Below, piece by piece: positions 1 through 8,070 of a stretch of DNA of 48,253 nt; position 1 is the stretch's first letter; each line of letters begins with the position of its first letter. Source of the DNA: CAZYVU01 sp964651435 (GTDB lineage: Bacteria; Desulfobacterota; Syntrophorhabdia; Syntrophorhabdales; CAYQXL01); assembly GCA_964651435.1 (NCBI GenBank), contig CAZYVU010000020.1, forward strand, positions 1-48,253, given 5' to 3'. Under the pieces are notes generated by a model. It saw only the letters and a program-made list of their open reading frames with translations. It did no database searches and was not told the origin of the DNA. The position numbers and the translations under genes are program-made.

Positions 1-3000
1 GCCTGGGCGGCCGAAAGGGTCGTCGTGTAAGGGATCCTGTACTGTACGGCCGTGGCCCGTATGCTTATCTCGTCCCGCTTGGGGTTCTTGCCGCTCGGCG
101 TGTTGATGATGAGGCGGATATCACCGTTCTTGATCATGTCGACGATGTGGGGCCGGCCCTCGGAGACCTTGTTGACGACCCGGACGTCGATGCCGTTATT
201 AGCGAGGACCCTGCTCGTCCCGCGCGTGGCCAGTATCTTGAAGCCCAGGTCGGAGAGTATCTTGGCGATAAAGATGACGTTCCGCTTGTCCTTGTTCTTG
301 ACGCTTACAAAGACGTTGCCCTCAGAAGGCAGTTCCTGGCCCGCACCAAGCTGTGCCTTCCAGAAGGCTGCACCGAAGGTGGTGTCGATGCCCATGACCT
401 CTCCCGTTGACTTCATCTCCGGGCCGAGGATGGTATCCACGCCGGGGAAACGGTTAAAGGGGAATACGGACTCCTTCACTGCCACGTGGTTCAGCGTCAC
501 TTCTTTCGTGATGCCCAGATCGCCGAGTTTCATGCCTGCCATTACCTTGGCTGCCATCTTTGCCCACTGAATGCCCGTCGCCTTGCTGACGAAGGGAACG
601 GTGCGGCTTGCCCTCGGGTTGACCTCCAGGACATAGACGACGTCATTTTTTACGGCGTACTGGATGTTCATGAGCCCCACGACATGCAGTTCTCTGGCCA
701 GTTCGTAGGTGTATCGCTTGATCCGTTCGATAGTCTCTTCGTCCAGGCTATACGGCGGCAGTGCGCAAGCGCTATCCCCTGAGTGAATGCCCGCTTCCTC
801 GATGTGCTCCATGATGCCGGCAACAACGCACTGCTCGCCGTCTGCCAAGGCATCGACGTCAATTTCTATGGCGTCCTCGAGGAACTTGTCGATGAGGATG
901 GGGCGGCCTGGGGCAGCCTCCGCCGCCTTGACCATAAAGGACTCGAGGTCCTGCTCGGCATAAACGATCTCCATGGCCCGTCCCCCGAGAACGTAGGACG
1001 GCCGGACCACAACGGGATAGCCGATAACGGCGGCGGCGTCCCGCGCCTCCTCAAATGAGGTGGCGATGCCGTTTTCCGGCTGGGTCAGGTTGAGCTTTTG
1101 GAGGAGCGTCTTAAACTTGTCGCGGTCCTCGGCCGTATCGATGCTTTCCGGGCTCGTGCCGATTATTTTGACGCCCGCCGCCTGAAGCCTCACGGCCAGA
1201 TTAAGAGGCGTTTGCCCTCCGAACTGCACGATAACGCCGTCGGGGTTCTCTTTGTCGACGATGTCCATAACGTTCTCAAAGGTGAGGGGCTCGAAGTAGA
1301 GCTTGTCCGACGTATCATAATCGGTGCTCACCGTCTCCGGGTTGCTGTTGACCATGATGGTCTCAAACCCGAGCTCTTTGAGGGCAAATGCGGCATGGAC
1401 ACAACAGTAGTCGAATTCGATACCCTGGCCTATCCTGTTGGGGCCGCCGCCCAGAATCATGATTTTCTTCCTGTCCGACCGCTCCGTCTCATTTTCCTTT
1501 TCGTATGTCGAATAGTAGTAGGGCGTGTAGGCCTCGAATTCGGCGGCACAGGTGTCGACGAGCTTAAAAACGCTCCTCAGGCCCCGGCGAAAGCGAAGTG
1601 CCCTTGTCTCCGTCTCGCCTATGCCCACGATCTCGCCGATTCTTTTATCGGAGAAGCCGTACCTCTTTGCCTCAAGAAGAAGGTCCGGCGGCATGTCGCC
1701 TCCCTTGCAGGCCTCCATTTCCCGCTCCAGGCCGATGATATCTTCGATGTTCTTGAGAAACCACGGATCAATGGAGGTCAACTGGTGGGCCTCTGCAACG
1801 GAAAGGCCTGCCTTCATGGCATGGTAAAGGTAGAATATCCGTTCCCGGTTGGGCGTTACAAGCCTGTTCTTCACATGGTTCGGGTCGTCAAGGCCGGGGA
1901 GCCTCTCGTCCGTCAAGCCGGCGACACCGACCTCCAGGGACCGGAAGCCTTTTTGCAGGGCCTCCTTAAATGTCCGGCCGATGGCCATGGCCTCGCCTAC
2001 CGACTTCATCTGGACTGTCAGCGTCTCGTCGGCACCACGAAACTTCTCAAAGGCGAACCTTGGAATTTTGACGACGCAGTAGTCGATGGTGGGCTCGAAG
2101 GAGGCGGGCGTCTTCTTTGTAATGTCGTTGGGGATCTCGTCGAGGGCGTACCCTACGGCGAGTTTCGCGGCGATCTTGGCGATAGGGAAGCCTGTGGCCT
2201 TCGACGCCAGGGCCGAACTTCTCGACACCCTGGGGTTCATCTCGATAACCACCATCCGTCCCGTAAAGGGATCGACGGCGAACTGAATGTTGGAGCCTCC
2301 CGTTTCCACGCCGATCTCCCGGATGATGCGGATGGAGGCGTCCCGCATGGTCTGGTATTCCTTGTCCGTCAGCGTCTGGGCGGGCGCCACGGTGATGCTG
2401 TCGCCCGTATGAATACCCATGGGGTCGAGGTTTTCTATGGAGCAGATGATTACCACGTTATCCTGCTTGTCCCTCATGACCTCGAGCTCGTATTCCTTCC
2501 ATCCGATGACCGATTCCTCGATGAGTATTTCGCCGATCATGCTGCTTTCAAGGCCCCGTGGGGCCAGGGACTCGAACTCCTCCACGTTGTATGCAACGGA
2601 AGCGCCGGTGCCCCCCAGGGTGTAGCTTGGGCGGATAATGAGGGGAAACCCGATCTCCGCTGCCACCTTCCTGGCCTCGCCCATGGTGCGGGCAAGGCCG
2701 CTCCGGGGCAGATCGAGCCCCACGTTCTCTATAGCCGCCTTAAACTCCTCCCTGTCCTCGGCCTTTTTAATGGCCCTGTAGTTGGCGCCGATGAGCTCGA
2801 CGCCGTACCTGTCGAGAATGCCCCGCTCGGACAGAATGGTGGCCAGATTGAGCCCTGTCTGGCCGCCAATGGTGGGGAGAAGCGTATCGGGCCGCTCTAC
2901 CCGTATGATCTCCTCAAGGACATCTGGGATCAACGGTTCCACATAGACCCTTTGGGCCATGTCCGGATCCGTCATGATCGTGGCGGGATTGCTGTTGACG

Positions 3001-3137
3001 AGGATGACCTTGTATCCCTCTTCGCGCAGGGCCTTGCAGGCCTGGCTCCCGGAATAGTCGAATTCGCAGGCTTGGCCTATGACGATGGGCCCGGACCCGA
3101 TGATCAGTATGCTTTGTATGTCGGTGCGCTTAGGCAT
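1..3137 (-). CDS. carB: Carbamoyl-phosphate synthase large subunit, C-terminus cut by window edge
   Basis: Makes carbamoyl phosphate from bicarbonate, 2 ATP and ammonia supplied by CarA, for pyrimidine and arginine synthesis. About 1,045 codons are present; the family is about 1,070 residues, so only the last few tens are missing. Two homologous ATP-grasp halves are visible: the N-terminal half opens with SILIIGSGPIVIGQACEFDY and contains NSNPATIMTD and EMNPRVSRSSALASKATG; the second half repeats these as ILGGGPNRIGQGIEFDYCC, NSNPETVSTDYD and EVNPRASRTVPFVSKATG. The last visible part is the MGS-like allosteric domain (KILSDLGFKILATRGTS). The start is ATG at 3137, reading MPKRTDIQ, and overlaps the carA stop by 8 nt, so the two are translationally coupled. 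Identification is very secure. Confidence 0.97.
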   Translation of the reverse strand, partial: MPKRTDIQSILIIGSGPIVIGQACEFDYSGSQACKALREEGYKVILVNSNPATIMTDPDMAQRVYVEPLIPDVLEEIIRVERPDTLLPTIGGQTGLNLATILSERGILDRYGVELIGANYRAIKKAEDREEFKAAIENVGLDLPRSGLARTMGEARKVAAEIGFPLIIRPSYTLGGTGASVAYNVEEFESLAPRGLESSMIGEILIEESVIGWKEYELEVMRDKQDNVVIICSIENLDPMGIHTGDSITVAPAQTLTDKEYQTMRDASIRIIREIGVETGGSNIQFAVDPFTGRMVVIEMNPRVSRSSALASKATGFPIAKIAAKLAVGYALDEIPNDITKKTPASFEPTIDYCVVKIPRFAFEKFRGADETLTVQMKSVGEAMAIGRTFKEALQKGFRSLEVGVAGLTDERLPGLDDPNHVKNRLVTPNRERIFYLYHAMKAGLSVAEAHQLTSIDPWFLKNIEDIIGLEREMEACKGGDMPPDLLLEAKRYGFSDKRIGEIVGIGETETRALRFRRGLRSVFKLVDTCAAEFEAYTPYYYSTYEKENETERSDRKKIMILGGGPNRIGQGIEFDYCCVHAAFALKELGFETIMVNSNPETVSTDYDTSDKLYFEPLTFENVMDIVDKENPDGVIVQFGGQTPLNLAVRLQAAGVKIIGTSPESIDTAEDRDKFKTLLQKLNLTQPENGIATSFEEARDAAAVIGYPVVVRPSYVLGGRAMEIVYAEQDLESFMVKAAEAAPGRPILIDKFLEDAIEIDVDALADGEQCVVAGIMEHIEEAGIHSGDSACALPPYSLDEETIERIKRYTYELARELHVVGLMNIQYAVKNDVVYVLEVNPRASRTVPFVSKATGIQWAKMAAKVMAGMKLGDLGITKEVTLNHVAVKESVFPFNRFPGVDTILGPEMKSTGEVMGIDTTFGAAFWKAQLGAGQELPSEGNVFVSVKNKDKRNVIFIAKILSDLGFKILATRGTSRVLANNGIDVRVVNKVSEGRPHIVDMIKNGDIRLIINTPSGKNPKRDEISIRATAVQYRIPYTTTLSAAQ

Positions 3138-4308
3138 GTTCGTTCCTGAAGGTTTCCATCATCTGTCTGAACTTGCGGAAGAGGCCGTAGGAGTCGTGGG
3201 GCCCAGGCGATGCCTCAGGGTGAAACTGGACGGAGAAAATGGGATGCCGCTCGTGCTCCATGCCTTCAACCGTCCCATCGTTGAGGTTTACATGGGTCAC
3301 CCTGACGGGCTCGCCCTTGATCGATTCCATCCGGACTGCAAAGCCGTGGTTCTCCGAGGTGATCCGGACCTGTCCGGTATCGAGATCCTTGATGGGCTGA
3401 TTTGCCCCACGGTGGCCGAACTTGAGCTTATATGTTGTGCCGCCGTAAGCAAGGCCGAGGAGCTGCTGGCCCAGGCAGATACCGAATATGGGTCTCTTGC
3501 CGAAGAGGGCGCGAATCTCGCCTATGACGTAGGGAAGACCCTCGGGATCGCCGGGGCCGTTGGAGAGAAGAACGCCGTCGGGATTCAGGGCAAGGATGTC
3601 CGATGCCTTGGTGTGGGCCGGGACCACGACGACCCGGCAGCCCTGGTCCTTCAGGATGTGAAGAATGTTCCTCTTAACGCCGAAATCCATGACAACAACC
3701 GTCAACGGTAAGTTTTGAGTTTTGAGTTTTGAGTTTTGAGTTACGGGCTCCGAACTCTTCCTTTCGAACTCCGAACTCCGAACTCTTCCCTCCGAACTGC
3801 CCTCCCCGAACTCGTACGGTTCGGCGCAGGTCACTTCCCTGACGAGATCGACGCCAACGATGCCGCGCGACGCCTTCGCTTTGGCAACGAGCCTCTGGGG
3901 ATCGAGATCGGCCGTTGACACGATGCCCTTCATTGCCCCTTTGAGGCGGATGTGGCGTGTCAGCGCCCTGGTGTCCACATCCTCGACGGCTATGATGCCG
4001 TGGTTTTCGAGGTAGTCGTTTAGGCTGCCCTTGGCCCGGTGGTTGCTCACCAGTTTGCTGAACTCCCTGACAATAAGGCCCTCCACCTTGGGGCTTGCGG
4101 ATTCAATATCTTCATCGTTGACGCCGTAATTGCCGATGAGGGGATAGGTCATCGTGACGATCTGGCCCTTGTAGGAGGGGTCGGTGATGATCTCCTGATA
4201 GCCCGTCATGCTCGTATTGAAGACGATCTCCCCCTCTTTCTCTCCGGCAGGGCCAAGCACCTTGCCTTCGAAGCAGGAGCCGTCCTCCAGCGCGATCAGT
4301 GCCTTCAT
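3130..4308 (-). CDS. carA: Carbamoyl-phosphate synthase small (glutaminase) subunit with a repeat-derived linker insertion
   Basis: Hydrolyses glutamine and channels ammonia to CarB. 392 aa. The N-terminal CPSase_sm domain starts MKALIALEDGS and has NTSMTGYQEIITDPSY. The class I glutaminase domain carries the nucleophile Cys in GICLGQQLLG and the His/Glu pair in FHPEASPGPHD, so it should be active. I chose ATG 4308: it is preceded by AGGGGAAA and overlaps the upstream TGA as ATGA (a GTG at 4323 is possible but lacks this spacing). Odd point: residues about 167-200, in the linker between the two domains, are Ser/Glu-rich (EGSSEGRVRSSEFERKSSEP and on) and are encoded by a run of short degenerate DNA repeats (3711-3812). 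The catalytic domains look untouched. The gene sits in an operon with mnmG upstream and carB downstream. Confidence 0.97.
   Translation of the reverse strand: MKALIALEDGSCFEGKVLGPAGEKEGEIVFNTSMTGYQEIITDPSYKGQIVTMTYPLIGNYGVNDEDIESASPKVEGLIVREFSKLVSNHRAKGSLNDYLENHGIIAVEDVDTRALTRHIRLKGAMKGIVSTADLDPQRLVAKAKASRGIVGVDLVREVTCAEPYEFGEGSSEGRVRSSEFERKSSEPVTQNSKLKTQNLPLTVVVMDFGVKRNILHILKDQGCRVVVVPAHTKASDILALNPDGVLLSNGPGDPEGLPYVIGEIRALFGKRPIFGICLGQQLLGLAYGGTTYKLKFGHRGANQPIKDLDTGQVRITSENHGFAVRMESIKGEPVRVTHVNLNDGTVEGMEHERHPIFSVQFHPEASPGPHDSYGLFRKFRQMMETFRNEHA
3711..3812. repeat. Mosaic short-unit repeat tract inside carA
   Basis: On the plus strand this reads about five head-to-tail copies of the heptamer AGTTTTG, followed without spacer by degenerate copies of a CTCCGAA / CGAACTC unit separated by CTTCC-type spacers. 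It lies within carA and stays open in the carA frame, encoding about 34 residues of inter-domain linker. Composition changes abruptly at both edges compared with flanking codons. Two other tracts with the same style of construction occur at 32909-33108 and 35611-35792. Confidence 0.85.
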
Positions 4309-5009
4309 CGCTTTCCCCTGCACGCCTCTACGCAGATGCCGCAGATGTAGTGGCCGAGATTCCGTTCATTCTTTAGCTTCTTTACCATGGCAAAACATCC
4401 TAAATGATCAAAGTCCCCTGGGTCTTCCGTGATGGCCTGTGCCGGGCAGAGTGCCAGGCAAGCCCTGCAGTCGCCGCAGGACTGCTCGATGGGGTGGTCC
4501 GGCTCGAGGGGCATATCGGTGAGGACCGTGTTGTATCGGACCTGCGAACCGTAGGAGGGGTGAACAAGCAGATTGTTTCTGCCGATCCAACCGAGGCCGG
4601 CCAACTGCGCCATTCTCTTGTGCGATATGTGGGCCCTCTGGTTTTGCCAGTCCACCACCTGGGATGCGGCGAGGGGGAGGGCGTTGTATCCCTGCTCCTC
4701 GATCTTTTTAGCAAGCAAGTAGGCCGTCATGTCGAGCCGGTAATTGAGCTGCCGGTAGTGGTGTAGATAAAGGGGCGTGGGCCCGCCGGTCACCGTCTCC
4801 AGTATGCCTTTGGACAGTACAAAGCCGAAGCAGATACCGAATGTATACCGGCTGAAAAGATGGGCAGGAAAGTCAACCAAAGCCTTGTCGTATTCTAAAA
4901 GTGAAGCAATTCCAACAGTATCTACATCATATGTTGCAAGTAACTGATTGATGTTATTGTTAAATACATTCATAGTAATAGTGTTTACCCTGTCGTTGCA
5001 TGGTTCCAT
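4305..5009 (-). CDS. QueG-like double [4Fe-4S] protein, short form
   Basis: 234 aa, related to the epoxyqueuosine reductase (QueG, COG1600) family. Visible: the family block GLGWIGRNNLLVHPSYG; a ferredoxin-like cluster motif CGDCRACLALCP; and a second cysteine set (GCFAM...YICGICVEACRGK). Together these can bind two [4Fe-4S] clusters. It is much shorter than QueG (about 350-380 aa), lacks the C-terminal helical-repeat part, and where QueG has the RDYHK catalytic motif it reads YLHHYRQLNYRL. It may therefore be a related redox protein rather than a true epoxyqueuosine reductase. The start ATG 5009 has AGGAAA five to six bases upstream. It follows mnmG by 16 nt and overlaps carA by 4 nt. With a tRNA wobble-modification gene next to it, a role in tRNA modification is a reasonable but unproven guess. 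Confidence 0.75.
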   Translation of the reverse strand: MEPCNDRVNTITMNVFNNNINQLLATYDVDTVGIASLLEYDKALVDFPAHLFSRYTFGICFGFVLSKGILETVTGGPTPLYLHHYRQLNYRLDMTAYLLAKKIEEQGYNALPLAASQVVDWQNQRAHISHKRMAQLAGLGWIGRNNLLVHPSYGSQVRYNTVLTDMPLEPDHPIEQSCGDCRACLALCPAQAITEDPGDFDHLGCFAMVKKLKNERNLGHYICGICVEACRGKR

Positions 5010-5025
5010 GGCTTTTCCTGGGACC

Positions 5026-6888
5026 TCAGAATACTCCTCTTTTCTTGAGATGGACGAGAAGCGCCGTTATGGCGGCGGGGGTGACACCCGGAATGCGGGA
5101 CGCCTGACCCAGCGAGACGGGCCTCACGCGCGTGAGCTTTTCGACCATTTCCCGCGAGAGACCGGCGACCTCCCAATAGTCAATGCCGGCCGGCACCTTC
5201 TTCTCCTCAAGGTGCCGGGAGCGCCTCACCAAATCCTCCTGTCGCTCTGTGTAGCCGCCATATTTTACATGCAACTCCACATGATAGGCAATAGACTCGT
5301 CCACAGAGCATAGTCGGTCCTCGAGGGGTTTCAGGTCTTTCAGGGAGACGCCTGGTTTTCTGAGCAGCTCTTCAAGTGTCGCCGGGTTGCGTATCCCCTC
5401 AAGTCCGTGGCGCCCGAGCATCTGCCGGGTTTCTTGGGTGGGGCGAAGCCGGACGGCCCGAAGCACGTCGAGGGCCCAGGCGATTTTCCGTTCCTTTTCG
5501 AGGACCCTTTCGTAGCGCTCCTGCGACACTAGTCCGAGCTTGTAGCCCTTTGCGGTGAGCCTCAGGTCCGCGTTGTCCTCCCGGAGAAGGAGGCGGTGTT
5601 CTGCTCGGGACGTAAACATCCGGTAAGGCTCGTCGACGCCCTTGGTGACAAGATCGTCAATCATGACGCCGATGTAGGATTCATCTCGCTTGAGGTGAAA
5701 TGGTTCCCTGTGCAGGGCCTTCAGGGCCGCGTTAACACCCGCCACGAGGCCAAGCCCCGCCGCCTCCTCGTATCCCGTCGTGCCGTTGATCTGGCCGGCG
5801 AGAAAGAGCCCCGAAAGCCTCTTGGCCTCCAGTGTGGGCAGGACTTCGGTGGGCTGGACATAATCGTACTCGATGGCATAGCCCGGCCGTGTTATTTCCA
5901 CCTTTTCAAGCCCCTTCATGGTTCGGAGCATTCGCATCTGTATGTCCAGCGGTAGGCTTGTGGAAAGCCCGTTAGGATAATATTCCACCGTGTTAAGGCC
6001 CTCAGGCTCGAGAAATATGCGGTGCCGGTTCCTGTCGGAAAATCGAACCACCTTGTCCTCGATAGACGGGCAATATCGTACCCCCGTGCCCTTGATCTTT
6101 CCCGTGAAAAGCGGTGACCTGTCGAGGCCGGAGCGGATGGTGTCGTGCGTTGCCTCGTTGGTGTAAGTGATGTAACAGGGAACGAGGGGGCCCGAAAGTC
6201 GCTCGGTAAGAAAAGAGAAGGGAAGGGGGGGGTCGTCGCTAAACTGGGGTTCGAGGTCCGAGAAATCGATCGTTCGGCCGTCAAGGCGCGGGCACGTACC
6301 TGTCTTGAGCCTGCCCATCTCGAAACCAAGTTGCTTGAGCTGGCTCGACAGACCTATAGAGGCGGGGTCGCCCATGCGCCCGCCCTCGATCTGGTCAAAG
6401 CCGATATGCATGAGGCCCCCGAGAAACGTTCCGGCGGTGACAACAACGGCTTTGCCGAAAAAGGTCTCGCCCCACAGGGTTGTGACCCCGGCGATACCCT
6501 CCCCGTTCACAAGGAGGCGCTCCACGATGCCCTGCCTGAGGCGCAGGTTTGCCTGGCCTTCCAGACGCCCCTTCATGGCCGACGCATACCGGCCCTTGTC
6601 GGCCTGGGCCCTGGACGCCCGGACGGCGGGTCCCTTTCTCATGTTGAGGATCTTGAACTGAATGCCCGTCGCGTCGATGTTCAGGGCCATTCCGCCGTCA
6701 AGGGCATCGACCTCCTTCACGATGTGTCCCTTTCCCACGCCCCCGATGGCGGGGTTGCAGGACATGAACGCCACGTGGTCCAGGTTCATGGTGAGGAGGA
6801 GGGTACGAACGCCCATGCGCGCCGCCGCCAGAGCTGCCTCGCAGCCGGCGTGGCCGGCCCCTATGACGATAACATCGAAATTGTCCAT
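5026..6888 (-). CDS. mnmG: tRNA U34 carboxymethylaminomethyl synthesis enzyme MnmG (GidA)
   Basis: FAD enzyme that, with MnmE, installs (carboxymethyl)aminomethyl groups at C5 of wobble uridine in several tRNAs, using glycine or ammonium and methylene-tetrahydrofolate. 620 aa, normal length. It opens with the FAD-binding VIVIGAGHAGCEAALAAARM and has the family signatures MSCNPAIGGVGKGHIVKEVD, PCYITYTNE and GTTGYEEAAGLGLVAG. The C-terminal helical MnmE-contact domain is complete (ends LLVHLKKRGVF). The start ATG 6888 has a weak Shine-Dalgarno; the promoter probably overlaps the left arm of the inverted repeat at 6916-6925. First gene of the mnmG - QueG-like - carA - carB group. No mnmE is visible in the window. 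Confidence 0.96.
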   Translation of the reverse strand: MDNFDVIVIGAGHAGCEAALAAARMGVRTLLLTMNLDHVAFMSCNPAIGGVGKGHIVKEVDALDGGMALNIDATGIQFKILNMRKGPAVRASRAQADKGRYASAMKGRLEGQANLRLRQGIVERLLVNGEGIAGVTTLWGETFFGKAVVVTAGTFLGGLMHIGFDQIEGGRMGDPASIGLSSQLKQLGFEMGRLKTGTCPRLDGRTIDFSDLEPQFSDDPPLPFSFLTERLSGPLVPCYITYTNEATHDTIRSGLDRSPLFTGKIKGTGVRYCPSIEDKVVRFSDRNRHRIFLEPEGLNTVEYYPNGLSTSLPLDIQMRMLRTMKGLEKVEITRPGYAIEYDYVQPTEVLPTLEAKRLSGLFLAGQINGTTGYEEAAGLGLVAGVNAALKALHREPFHLKRDESYIGVMIDDLVTKGVDEPYRMFTSRAEHRLLLREDNADLRLTAKGYKLGLVSQERYERVLEKERKIAWALDVLRAVRLRPTQETRQMLGRHGLEGIRNPATLEELLRKPGVSLKDLKPLEDRLCSVDESIAYHVELHVKYGGYTERQEDLVRRSRHLEEKKVPAGIDYWEVAGLSREMVEKLTRVRPVSLGQASRIPGVTPAAITALLVHLKKRGVF

Positions 6889-6915
6889 CGCAGTCTCTCG
6901 ATAAGTGGTTAAAAT

Positions 6916-6965
6916 AATACCAGAAAATCATGCAAATTGCCAGGGTCGAAAAGAATTCTGGTATT
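6916..6965. promoter_or_regulatory. Divergent regulatory region with 10-bp inverted repeat
   Basis: AATACCAGAA (6916-6925) and TTCTGGTATT (6956-6965) are perfect inverted copies 30 nt apart, in the 122-nt gap between mnmG (minus) and the VOC gene (plus). Read outwards, each arm carries TGGTATT, resembling an extended -10 element (TGGTATTAT towards mnmG, TGGTATTTC towards the VOC gene). It may be two mirrored promoters or an operator pair. No good -35 box was found on either side. Confidence 0.45.
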
Positions 6966-7010
6966 TCGCACGACCCTCCGGTAAGATATGTCTCTCAAGG
7001 AGACCGGACG

Positions 7011-7445
7011 ATGCGGTTCAAGCTTGACCATATAGGCCTTGTTGTTGAAAACATCGAGGACTTTCAGAGAATCATGAGGGTCTTCCAGCCACAGCTCATA
7101 ACAGAACCCGTGCCCGACCCGGTGCAGAAGGTGGCCGCCTCTTTCGTTGCCGTGGGAGACGGGGCAAACGTATACGTGGAACTTCTGGAACCCTGTGCCG
7201 AAACGTCACCGGTAACGAAGTTTCTTCGCAAGCGCGGCGGAGGACTCCACCACCTCTGTTTTGAGGTTGAGGAGATCGACGAGGCTGCGGCGGCGCTGGA
7301 GGCGGAGGGCTTTAAGGTGGTTGTCTCACCCGTCGACTGCCCCGCCTATGATATTAACCTTGGGCGCCACTGCTCAGGCACGACGAGGATCGCGTTTTTC
7401 ATGGCCACCGACTACCTGCTTGTTGAACTCATAGAAAAGGGATGA
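7011..7445 (+). CDS. VOC-family protein, methylmalonyl-CoA epimerase-like
   Basis: 144 aa, the usual size for a paired beta-alpha-beta-beta-beta (glyoxalase/VOC) protein. Likely metal ligands: His in LDHIGLVV near the N-terminus, His in GLHHLCFEV mid-protein and Glu in LLVELIEK at the C-terminus, which match the epimerase pattern. The GGGLHHLCFEVEEIDEA block is typical of methylmalonyl-CoA epimerase and its relatives. ATG 7011 follows AAGGAGA with good spacing; upstream in-frame starts would run through the promoter region. No mutase or carboxylase gene is nearby, so the substrate is open: methylmalonyl-CoA epimerase is the best guess, a generic VOC enzyme the alternative. Confidence 0.75.
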   Translation: MRFKLDHIGLVVENIEDFQRIMRVFQPQLITEPVPDPVQKVAASFVAVGDGANVYVELLEPCAETSPVTKFLRKRGGGLHHLCFEVEEIDEAAAALEAEGFKVVVSPVDCPAYDINLGRHCSGTTRIAFFMATDYLLVELIEKG

Positions 7446-7457
7446 CATTGATGGTAG

Positions 7458-7485
7458 TTGCTCAGCTAACCAAATGTGATACATT
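7458..7485 (+). promoter_or_regulatory. Candidate sigma70-type promoter for the ferritin-like gene
   Basis: TTGCTC, 16-nt spacer, TACATT in an AT-rich stretch between the VOC and ferritin-like genes. The match to consensus is only moderate. Confidence 0.3.
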
Positions 7486-7500
7486 GTAATATGGCTACAA

Positions 7501-7516
7501 CTTATTGATTAATAAG
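7501..7516. promoter_or_regulatory. AT-rich palindrome upstream of the ferritin-like gene
   Basis: CTTATT-GATT-AATAAG, perfect 6-bp arms, placed about 15 nt downstream of the candidate -10 element. Its shape (TTAT...ATAA) resembles Fur/PerR-type operators, and PerR commonly controls rubrerythrin-like genes. The assignment is speculative. Confidence 0.3.
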
Positions 7517-7602
7517 GTAGTTATGAATGTAAATGGCATAGCCGTAAAGCAGTCTCAGGGTCAGCGCAAGGGCCCGAAGAGTAAATGATGAGGGAGGGAT
7601 GT

Positions 7603-8070
7603 ATGAGCAATAGCGATCTTTTGGCAGTACTGAATCTGGCTATCAAGAAGGAGGAAGAGGCGTACGCATTCTATACGGACCTCGTTTCCATGGTGCAGGC
7701 CAAGGATGCACAGGAAACACTGAAGTTTCTGGCGAAGGAAGAGGCGAAGCATAAGGAATTTCTCGTGGCATACCGAGACAACCAGCAGGTGCCGGCCGGC
7801 CTGCGCCTCGACGCAGCCGTCGATTACGGCGTTGCCCAGCATCTTGAAGCCCCCGACCCTTCAACACAAATGGACAGCAAGGACATCTTTCTGCTTGCCG
7901 CTCACCGGGAGATGCACGCCTATGATTTTTACAAAGCCCTGTCGGAGATCCATCCTGACGGAGCGACGAAGGAGATGCTTCTCAAGATGGCCAACGAGGA
8001 GCTGAAGCACAAGGAGAAGGTGGAATACCTGTACTCCAATACCGTCTTCGCCCAGACTGCAGGCGGTTAA
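7603..8070 (+). CDS. Ferritin-like (rubrerythrin-type) di-iron protein
   Basis: 155 aa. A four-helix bundle with the di-iron ligand set of the rubrerythrin superfamily: Glu in KKEEEAYAFY (helix 1), EEAKH (helix 2), Glu in HREMHAYDFY (helix 3) and EELKH (helix 4). There is no rubredoxin-type Cys4 domain, so this is a stand-alone erythrin-like domain. Likely role: peroxide or oxygen detoxification or iron handling in an anaerobe, in the cytoplasm. I chose ATG 7603 (MSNSDLLAV) because GGAGGG lies just upstream; ATG 7585 is in frame but lacks this. The stop overlaps the stop of the convergent hydrolase gene by 4 nt (TTAA shared). Confidence 0.85.
   Translation: MSNSDLLAVLNLAIKKEEEAYAFYTDLVSMVQAKDAQETLKFLAKEEAKHKEFLVAYRDNQQVPAGLRLDAAVDYGVAQHLEAPDPSTQMDSKDIFLLAAHREMHAYDFYKALSEIHPDGATKEMLLKMANEELKHKEKVEYLYSNTVFAQTAGG

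Noticed and set aside
1098..3149. 683-codon open frame on the plus strand
   Set aside because: It lies wholly antisense to carB, which has clear family motifs throughout. A high-GC antisense shadow.
3711..3812. CRISPR-like array
   Set aside because: Units are 6-10 nt, contiguous and degenerate, with no spacers and no cas genes.
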